DNA of 64,000 nucleotides, taken from contig JAFCGF010000007.1 in assembly GCA_017608295.1 (NCBI GenBank), positions 1-64,000 on the forward strand, written 5' to 3'. Positions within the stretch are counted from its first letter, which is position 1; the number at the start of each line of letters is the position of its first letter. Under the pieces are notes generated by a model that saw only the letters and a program-made list of their open reading frames with translations, did no database searches and was not told the DNA's origin. Positions 39,480 to 47,200 of this stretch are shown here, in pieces. The stretch comes from Candidatus Woesearchaeota archaeon. Lineage in GTDB: Archaea > Nanoarchaeota > Nanoarchaeia > Woesearchaeales > JAGVZT01. The translations under genes and the position numbers were made by a program.

Positions 39480-41060
39480 ATGACACGCATGCCTGCACGC
39501 CTGGAAGACGCACGGGACCAGATAGATGATTATGCGAAGCAGTACGGGCTGGACTATTATCCTACTGTGTTCGAGTGCGTGACGCCAAGGGAGATGATTG
39601 TCGTTGCTGCGCGCGACGGCTTTCCGAGCCGGTACGAGCACTGGCGCTTCGGGATGGAATACAGGCGCATGAAAACCCATTTTGACATGGGGCAGATGCG
39701 CATCTATGAGCTTGTGCTGAACAACGACCCTTCGCTGGCGTATCTGTTGAACGACAACGACGATGTGAACAATAAATTGGTTATCGCGCACGTGTTCGCG
39801 CATGTCGATTTCTTCAAGAACAATATGCACTTCGGGCCTACTAACAGGCAGATGATTAACCAGATGGCCAATCACCGCCGGCGCGTGAAGAACTACAGCA
39901 ATGCTGTTGGGATTGATTTGGTGGATGACTTCATAGACAATGTGCTGTCCATCAATAACCTGATTGACTTCCAGGCGATGGAGCCGCTATCGACGCTGAA
40001 TCCTCAAAAAAAGAATACGAAGCGCTTTGAGGGAGCGCCTGGTGATGAGGACTTGGACTCGAAGCTCAGGGATACCGAATACATGGACTGGTGGCTCAAG
40101 GAGATGTATCCTGAGCAGCATACCCCTGTTATTGAGCCCCAGAAGAAGGGAATACGGGACGTGATGCTCTTTCTGATTGAGAACGCGCCTTTGCGCGATT
40201 GGGAAGTGGACACATTATCGATGCTGCGTGACGAGACATATTATTTCGCTCCTCAACGCCGTACTAAGATCATGAACGAGGGCTGGGCGACCTACTGGCA
40301 CACAAAAATCATGCGTGGCGAGGGGCTGTACCTCTCTGGGCCTGAAAGGCATGGCCTTGATATCCCGTTATTGCCTCCTATCCTTGACTTTTCAGAGATG
40401 GATCTGTATGCCCGTACTAATGCCGGGGTCCTGGCGACGTCGAAGACGCAGCTTAACCCCTATAAGCTGGGCGTTGAGATGTACAGGCATATAGAGGACC
40501 GCTGGAACAAGGGGAAGGTTGGCAGTGATTACGAGGAATGCACCGATATGGAGACGAAGCTGGCCTGGGACAGCCAACTCAACGAGGGCAGGGATTTCAT
40601 CTTCATGGTGCGGGAGCTGTACACTGACTTCGGTTTCCTTAATAGATTTTTGACAAAGGAGTTCTGCAGGGAGCAGAACCTCTTCATCTATGACTATAAT
40701 CCCTATTCCGGTTGGTACGAGATCAGCGACAGGGACTGGCTGAAAATCAAGTCGCGGCTGCTGAACCAGTTCACGAACGCCGGAGAGCCTATCATAGAGA
40801 TTATTGATGACAATTACAAGAACCGCGGGGAGCTGTACCTGGAGCACGAGCACCTCGGCCTGCCGGAGTTTGACCTAAAGCTCGACCACGCGATTGACAC
40901 GCTGCGGTCGCTGCACTACCTCTGGCGCAGGCCTGTGCACCTCGAGACGATTTTTGACAATAAGAGGATGCGCTTCAGCTTCGACGGCGGCAAGCCGTGG
41001 GCCGAGGAGATTGAGGACCTGAATCCAACCACGAACACCTTACCTCCGTGGGCTATATAG
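39480..41060 (+). CDS. spoVR: SpoVR/YcgB-family protein
   Basis: The 526-residue protein is the third member of the PrkA-YeaH-SpoVR set. Its signatures are VIAHVFAHVDFFKNNMHF (histidines near 100) and INEGWATYWHTKIM-like NEGWATYWHTKIM (about 268-280), plus AQEPDxxL-like positions. These histidines and the glutamate are arranged like a metal site, though no activity is proven for the family. SpoVR was named from spore cortex formation in Bacillus; archaeal members cannot have that role. A ribosome site AGGAGG lies a few bases before the ATG, and the next kinase gene follows 13 bases later. Confidence 0.88.
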   Translation: MTRMPARLEDARDQIDDYAKQYGLDYYPTVFECVTPREMIVVAARDGFPSRYEHWRFGMEYRRMKTHFDMGQMRIYELVLNNDPSLAYLLNDNDDVNNKLVIAHVFAHVDFFKNNMHFGPTNRQMINQMANHRRRVKNYSNAVGIDLVDDFIDNVLSINNLIDFQAMEPLSTLNPQKKNTKRFEGAPGDEDLDSKLRDTEYMDWWLKEMYPEQHTPVIEPQKKGIRDVMLFLIENAPLRDWEVDTLSMLRDETYYFAPQRRTKIMNEGWATYWHTKIMRGEGLYLSGPERHGLDIPLLPPILDFSEMDLYARTNAGVLATSKTQLNPYKLGVEMYRHIEDRWNKGKVGSDYEECTDMETKLAWDSQLNEGRDFIFMVRELYTDFGFLNRFLTKEFCREQNLFIYDYNPYSGWYEISDRDWLKIKSRLLNQFTNAGEPIIEIIDDNYKNRGELYLEHEHLGLPEFDLKLDHAIDTLRSLHYLWRRPVHLETIFDNKRMRFSFDGGKPWAEEIEDLNPTTNTLPPWAI

Positions 41061-41073
41061 GAGATGATGATAA

Positions 41074-43356
41074 ATGGGGGAGAAGAAGAAAAAGAGATGC
41101 CTTGATGATTTGACGAGAGAGCTACCTCCGCACTGGCGGGGCTCGTTCGGCGAATATCTCGACATGATGAAAGAAGATGCTCCTAAGCACATGCGCACAG
41201 CGCGGCAGTATGTGTACAATGCTGTTATCGCCTTTGGCGTCGAGGAAGTCGTGGTTGAAGAAACTGGTGAGGAGCTCACTCGTTATTCACTGTTCACTAC
41301 GGATTTGCCGCACCGCAAGGAGAATCCTGTGCACGGCATGGACAGGTGTCTTGAGATGCTCATCAAGCATTTGGAATCTCGCTCGATACGGATTCATGAT
41401 TTACCGCGGATGATTGTCCTGAACGGTCCTCCCGGCAGTTCTAAATCCTCCACTGTTGAACGGCTGAAGGTTGCTCTTGAGGAATATTCCTTGACTGATG
41501 ACGGTGCCTGTTTCACGAGCACGATTATTCTTCCGGTAGAGGCCCTTGTCACTGAGAAGAGTGATATTGGCTTCCTTGAAAAGGCAGCCAAAGAGGCTGT
41601 AGACTCGTACGCCTATCTTGGCCGTGATGATATCGCAGCGCAGATAACCTGCCCGCAGCACGATTCACCCCTTCTGTGGTATCCCCGTGAGATGCGAGAG
41701 GAATTATTGGCTGAGATGGGGGTTGATTCGGCTTCTGATGAGGTATTGTACGGAGAATTATGTCCCGTGTGCAGCCAGATATACGACCACCTCATGGCGG
41801 AATACGACGATGATTTAGATGAGGTATTGAAGCATGTGCGCGTTGACAGAGTTAGATTCCGCGGGGACGTCGCTGGAGTGGCGACTGTTGCTCCGGGCGC
41901 GTCGCAGAACCTGACTGCTTTGTCGCTCGCGCAGGACCCAAACTACCAGATTTTCACGAATTTATTCCCAGGCATAAAGTTAGTTGAGCTGGACGGTGCA
42001 TATCTGAAGGCTAACCGCGGTCTTATTCACCTCGAGGATTTTGTCAAGGCCACGAAGGGCAATGTGAATTTTCTTCTTCGTGCGATTTCAAATGGGCAAT
42101 TGACGACTAAGGATTTACGCACTGGAAAAGAGATTACCGTGACTGTTGATGAGATCATCGTGTCGACTGACAATGTGGAGGAGATTGAGGCTATCCGTAA
42201 GCAGGGCTCGCAAGGCTTTGACTCCCGAATATTCGTGATAGACTGGCCCTATGTGCTTGAGCCTAGTGCTGAGGCTTTGATATATGCCAATGATTTCGCT
42301 GATAGGGGATGCCGTGACGGCATTTGCTATGAGCGCGGGCTTCATCATTTAGCGCCTCACATTGAGGAGCTAACTGCCCTGTTTGCCGTGATGACGCGCA
42401 TGGACAGGCCTGAGAGCGAGAAATACAGGGAGCTTGATGACTATTCTGAGCAGGTTGAGGAACTCATCAAGTCTCTTACTCCCCTTGACAAGGCTCATCT
42501 GTATGAAGGTAGGATTCCTGAACGGTTCACGAAAGATGAGGTCAGGTTATTGACACCTTCGCTCTGGAAGGCTATCCGTACTGAGCACCCGAGCGAGGGG
42601 CTGCAGGGGATTGGCGTTCGTGACATGCAGGAGGTTGTCAATTTGCTTTCTGGCGATGAAGAGTGTTTATGTGTGAAGCCCACTGACTTATTTGATGTGG
42701 TGGAGGAATTCATCAAGACCAAAAGCTTCCACTATCTCAACAGGTTTTCCAGATATGGCTTCCATGACCCTGAGCAATGCCTGAAGCTTGTCCGGGAGGA
42801 GTATAATCACATCCTTGCTGACGAGGTGAAGCAGGCCATGTCCTCGGTATCGCCTGAGAAGATCTACGACTGGATCGCCGAGTATGTTGGGCTGGTTACT
42901 GATTCCTATGAGCCTAAGTTCTTGGAAGGCGGCGAGAAGAAGAACAAAGTCGACGTGGTCAAGCTCGAGGAGAGGCTCGGTGAGTTCGAGGAGCTTCTCG
43001 GTCTCAATTACATCCATGAGAAGGATGAGTACAGGGACCATGTCCGCGCCCGCGTCGCGAAGTATACCGACCAGCTGGACTCCTGGGACGGCTACGGCAG
43101 GGTGTTCCCCGAGTTGTACGATGTCATCGAGGACGACAACTTCTCGCCTGTGCGTGAGATTGTGTTCGATGATGATGGGGTTCGGATGGAGTTTTTGGAG
43201 GCGCTGGCTGAGTTCGACCCTGAGGCTCCAAGTGAGACCCCGAAGCCATACCAATTCCACCTGATACGCATGTTCTCGAATATGCAGGAGCTTGAGTACT
43301 GCACTGACTGCGCCCGGCATAGCTTAATCTACGCATTGGATAACGAACTGGTGTAG
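41074..43356 (+). CDS. prkA2: PrkA/YeaG-family serine protein kinase, copy 2
   Basis: This 760-residue paralogue opens with HWRGSFGEYLDMMKEDAP. Walker A is GPPGSSKSS at about 117-125. Its internal insert keeps a likely metal-binding cluster, ITCPQHDSPLLWYPREMREELL then GELCPVCSQIYDHLM, as in bacterial PrkA. The C-terminal region (about 560-760) ends in LEYCTDCARHSL, the counterpart of the CPIC end in copy 1. It is the last gene of the operon. Two diverged kinases flanking a shared pair of partners suggests two inputs or a heteromeric complex. Similar double-PrkA sets are known to me in haloarchaea. Confidence 0.86.
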   Translation: MGEKKKKRCLDDLTRELPPHWRGSFGEYLDMMKEDAPKHMRTARQYVYNAVIAFGVEEVVVEETGEELTRYSLFTTDLPHRKENPVHGMDRCLEMLIKHLESRSIRIHDLPRMIVLNGPPGSSKSSTVERLKVALEEYSLTDDGACFTSTIILPVEALVTEKSDIGFLEKAAKEAVDSYAYLGRDDIAAQITCPQHDSPLLWYPREMREELLAEMGVDSASDEVLYGELCPVCSQIYDHLMAEYDDDLDEVLKHVRVDRVRFRGDVAGVATVAPGASQNLTALSLAQDPNYQIFTNLFPGIKLVELDGAYLKANRGLIHLEDFVKATKGNVNFLLRAISNGQLTTKDLRTGKEITVTVDEIIVSTDNVEEIEAIRKQGSQGFDSRIFVIDWPYVLEPSAEALIYANDFADRGCRDGICYERGLHHLAPHIEELTALFAVMTRMDRPESEKYRELDDYSEQVEELIKSLTPLDKAHLYEGRIPERFTKDEVRLLTPSLWKAIRTEHPSEGLQGIGVRDMQEVVNLLSGDEECLCVKPTDLFDVVEEFIKTKSFHYLNRFSRYGFHDPEQCLKLVREEYNHILADEVKQAMSSVSPEKIYDWIAEYVGLVTDSYEPKFLEGGEKKNKVDVVKLEERLGEFEELLGLNYIHEKDEYRDHVRARVAKYTDQLDSWDGYGRVFPELYDVIEDDNFSPVREIVFDDDGVRMEFLEALAEFDPEAPSETPKPYQFHLIRMFSNMQELEYCTDCARHSLIYALDNELV

Positions 43357-43424
43357 CGGCGAATAATTTAAAAGGCACGGTTCCCCTATTTATGCTATGA
43401 TACAGTAATGTCCATGACAAGGCA

Positions 43425-43652
43425 GTGTATCTATTAAAAGGATTGGTCAGGAAACATCCCTTCGCCAGCGGAAACCGGAGGACTGCGTTTATTGTAGTGA
43501 AAGATTTCCTTTATGAGAACAAAGCGAGGTTCGGCGTGAAGGATAACCCGAAATATGCACGTGTGATGCTAGGAATAAGGGAAGGATATTACACTGATGA
43601 AGAGATTAAAGAGTGGATTAAAAATGGCAAAATCAAGGAGTTTAAGAGATAA
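43425..43652 (+). pseudogene. N-terminally truncated Fic/Doc-family protein
   Basis: The only in-frame start is a GTG at 43425, giving 75 residues. The product has LVRKHPFASGNRRTAFIVVKDFL, in which HPFxxGNRRTAF is the catalytic loop of Fic/Doc proteins. The usual ~60-residue N-terminal helices are absent: a TGA at 43398 closes the frame 24 bases upstream. Residues between that stop and the GTG (VHDKAVYL) still resemble the helix before the loop, so the gene appears cut by deletion close to the PrkA2 end. It may be dead or a minimal Fic core. A following 40-residue ORF overlaps it by 29 bases. Confidence 0.55.
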
Positions 43653-43746
43653 GAAGGCGTATGAGGTTGTGGCCCATGAGCTGAAACGGTTCAATAGCCT
43701 GATTGAAGGTCACATCAAACTGCTGAAGGCAATGGGCGGCTTATAA
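43624..43746 (+). CDS. 40-residue ORF overlapping the Fic remnant
   Basis: ATG at 43624 opens MAKSRSLRDKKAYEVV, continuing AHELKRFNSLIEGHIKLLKAMGGL. The product is a compact basic helix pair. The overlap with the Fic frame by 29 bases and the same direction suggest that it once was, or is, the translationally coupled partner of the Fic protein, possibly an antitoxin. No ribosome site is clear. There is no family match that I can name, and random ORFs of this length occur, so the call is tentative. Confidence 0.4.
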   Translation: MAKSRSLRDKKAYEVVAHELKRFNSLIEGHIKLLKAMGGL

Positions 43747-43864
43747 GGGCAAGTGCGCTGAGCTTGATTTGTCCCTTGTCAGAGAAGATGAACTTGCTGA
43801 AATTGGCTCCAAAAGAACTCAAGCGCCTCCCTGCGCACAATGATTTTTTCTTGCTTTTTCCGTC

Positions 43865-43957
43865 CATGTTAAGTGCCTAACCTGCACTTCCAACATGTCC
43901 GCTAGCCTAACGCCTCGCCCCTTGTTCCCCAAATCTGTTCCAACGCTGTTGTTGGAA
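43865..43957. repeat. Two strong hairpins in the gap before the giant protease
   Basis: CATGTT-AAGTGC pairs with GCACTT-CC-AACATG over 43865-43897 (12 bp with a two-base bulge). TTCCAAC and GTTGGAA pair over 43938-43957 around a six-base loop. The 43747-44256 gap has no convincing gene; besides these it holds only the stem at 44015-44050 and a TATA-like TATATAAATT at 43989. They may belong to an unknown RNA. Confidence 0.4.
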
Positions 43958-44014
43958 ATCCCTTAGTTTCGTTCCATGACAGAGCAAGTATATAAATTAC
44001 ATTGGCTTCGAAAA

Positions 44015-44050
44015 TACAGTAAAAAATATCGGTATTTTTTGTATACTGTA
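44015..44050. terminator. Imperfect A/T-rich stem downstream of the protease gene
   Basis: TACAGT-AAAAAATA pairs with TATTTTTT and, after a four-base GTAT bulge, ACTGTA. The T6 tract reads on both strands. It is about 200 bases past the leftward protease stop and could end that transcript or one from the left. Confidence 0.3.
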
Positions 44051-44256
44051 GGATTATCGACGAGAAGCGGAAACAAAATATCCAGTTTTACGGGAATTTA
44101 CCCCCTTTCTTCATTTTGGGATAAATCTTTTGGATTGCTTCAAACAGGATGTGTTTATCCAGCTCATGGCAGGAAGCCCCACTCCGAGCAAGTTTAGTTA
44201 TGCCTCACTGATTCAATTAGTGAGAGTATAAACTTGCTAGGAAATTAAAGATGAGT

Positions 44257-47200
44257 TCACGCCGAGCTAATGATTACTATTACTAATAGCAACGAGAGCA
44301 ATGCTGATGTTAACATTAGTATTATAACTCCCAGTATTCGTAACTTCCATCCCATTCTCCGTACTAAGAAGCCACCAATATAAGCCCCAAGCACCCCAAG
44401 GGAGATGTGTAAGACTTGAAATGCCCAATGGACAAAGTAAGTATAACCTATGAATGCAAACGCACCCTCCCATTCGTTCCATTTTGACATAGTGCCAAAG
44501 GCCATATCTAATCCCTCAGTATCATCAGGGCTCCTAGAATCGTGGAGAAGAAAAAGGGGAAGGAACAATAATATAAACCCAAAGGAGACAAACAGATAGC
44601 CCATTAAAAAGCCCAGTATAACTCCTTTCCAATTCACTTGATTGGTGACGGACTGCTTCTTGAATTCCTTCAACTTGTCCTTTAAGGTCATTGGCTTCTT
44701 CGGTTTCCTGGTGCGCTTGTAGACATAGCCTCCGCTGCCTGCTGCGACTAAGATTCCCATGATGATGCCTAATACCAATCCCCTTCTCTTACGGGGTTGT
44801 TCGGGTGGAGGAGGCTCCACAGGAGGTTCTACAGGTGGCTCAACGGGAGGCTCGACAGGTGGCTCAACGGGAGGCTCGACAGGTGGTTCAGGCTCTTGCG
44901 CTGTCACAAGTGCAATCGCAAAGATAGAGAACCCCGGGCTGGTCGCGTTGAAGTAGGAGTAATCGCCCGAATCCTTCATCCACGTGGTTCCAAGATTTTC
45001 CCATCTCGTGCGGTAGCGCTTGAGCCGCACATCACCTTTAGTTCCGTTATTATCTGTAATCCACGAGGTCTTGACCTTGAATTCAATCCACGTTTCAGAC
45101 AGCTCGTGCGCGTACAACCCTTCGAGAGTGACGTTGAAATAGTCATACGCTACATCAAGCGGGTTGGTGAGAGTCGTGGTGTTCACTGTGGACACGCTGA
45201 GCTTGACATTCATCGCCTGTACAGTGTTCACAAAACCAATCTTTGTGGCTGCGATTGTTGCCCTGTCCACGAACATCCTGTGCTCCTTGTCCGGCGTGAG
45301 GCTTGAGAACGTGGTTTCTTTCACATTAGGGTCTGTCGCTGGCGCTCCACCACCGCCGCCTCCGCCTGACGGCGTTGTCGTGATGCTCACAGTAAAACTC
45401 GCGTCGTAATCTATTGTCGACACGCTTCCTGCTGTGCTGTTGCATCTGATGTAGTAATGCTTCGTGCCGTCGGTCAGGCCGGAGAGGGATGCGCTATGCG
45501 AGGTGCCCGTGCCCGAGAACGCAGAGCCCATTGACGCGTAGGGTGTGCTTGCGGTTGTCGAGTATCTGCAACTCGCGTTCTCGTTAGTAGTTGCGGTGAG
45601 CGTCGTGCTGCTGCTTGTGACAGTTCCTGTCGGCGAGTGCGACACCACTGTAGGATACAACTCCATCACTGTGAGCATATAGCTCAGGTTTGCTGCCGAG
45701 TAATTCTGTGTGCTCCAGTAGGTGAGCGTGATATTATACTCGCCTGTGATGCTATAGTTCGTAAGGTTGGCAATCGCTGTCTCGTTTGCGAACAGCGTGC
45801 CGTTGCTGTAGAGCGCAAGAAATGTGCCTGTGTCTCCAGAGAGCAATGAACCGTTGAGCCAGATGCTCACGTTCTCGTAGACTGAGGCGTTGCCCATCTC
45901 ACCATCAAGAGTGAGGTTCAATGTTGGCGTGGCTTTTGTGATGGTGAACACAAACCATGAAGTTGTGCTCTCAATTCCGCCCGTGTCATTCGCCGTGCTA
46001 CGCCAATAGTGCGTGCCTGCTGGGAAGTCAGTCAGATTCAGCGAGTACACATTTGCGCTGCTGTTGGCGACGTAGTATGATGTCACTGTCCCTGAGCGGT
46101 TCACTTCCATGCTCACGTTGTCTATCGCGGTGTTATCCGTCCAGGTGATGTTGAACACGAGCTGAGCAGAGGCGTCGAAGCTGCTTGGGATGCTGTTCCA
46201 GGCGTTGCTCGACTGCGGCGGGTCTGAGGACATCTCCTTCACAGCGCTGTGCGAGGCGCCTGAGAGCTTCCATCTGCCAGAGGCGTTCTCGCACCTGTAG
46301 TTCCCCACAGAGATGTTCGTGCACTGCACCAGCGTCTCGCTCGCCCCGGTGCAGTCAAAGGAGATGTCAGTGATAGAATTGACTTCAGCGTCCTTCACGC
46401 AGACAGCGTCAGCGCTGCTGTTCCAGTGCGAGACGTAAAGCGTCTTGTTCACCCCTGATGGAAGCGTGAGATTTGCCACGTGAGTCCAGCCGCTGAGCCC
46501 GTCCTCAGAGGCGTTGACCTTGATGTTCCTGAAGTCCAGCAGATCAGGGCCGAAGGGGTGTGTCCACGCGACAAGCGGAGAGCCGTTCCAATCAATGCGG
46601 ACCTCCTCAGCGTTGAGGTAGGTGAGATTCAGCACTGCGTCAGCGATCCAAACGCTAACATTGGAGAGGTTAGTCACGAGGTCTGTTTCGTTCCCTATGC
46701 GGTTCACAAGCACAGTATAATTAAGGATGGGCGTCTGGTTGCTGTCTCCCTGGAAGTCCGTTGCCTTGATGAAATACTCGACTGTCGTGTTCCAGGGCTG
46801 GGCAGCTGCCGAGCCAGTGTAGTTCTGCGTGTCAAGCAGCGTCATGTTCGCCTCGTTCCACGCCACTGTCCCGTTGCGCCAGTACAGCACTACTGTGTCA
46901 AGGCCGTCGGAGTCTTGGACGCGCGAGGTGAGGGTTTGTGTGTCGTAGAGTGAGAGTGTGTTGAGTGTCTCCGTCGGAGCGGAGATGCGCGGATCCTCGA
47001 TGAAGTGGTGGAGTTTAGGGATGGCATCACTAATAAAACCTGAGCCACTGGTGATTTCGTTCAGACCATTGTTTGTCGCATCGCCAATTTCCACATCCCG
47101 AGTCACCTCTCCTGTAAAGTCTGTGGCAACTACGCTATCAATCCAAGTGATATTGTCCTCTTGGCGTTCGAGAATTGTGACCCCCTTGTAAGTATCATAA

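Noticed and set aside
43976..44197. 73-codon ORF in the gap before the protease
   Set aside because: It covers the A/T-rich stem at 44015-44050 and has no ribosome site or recognisable sequence.
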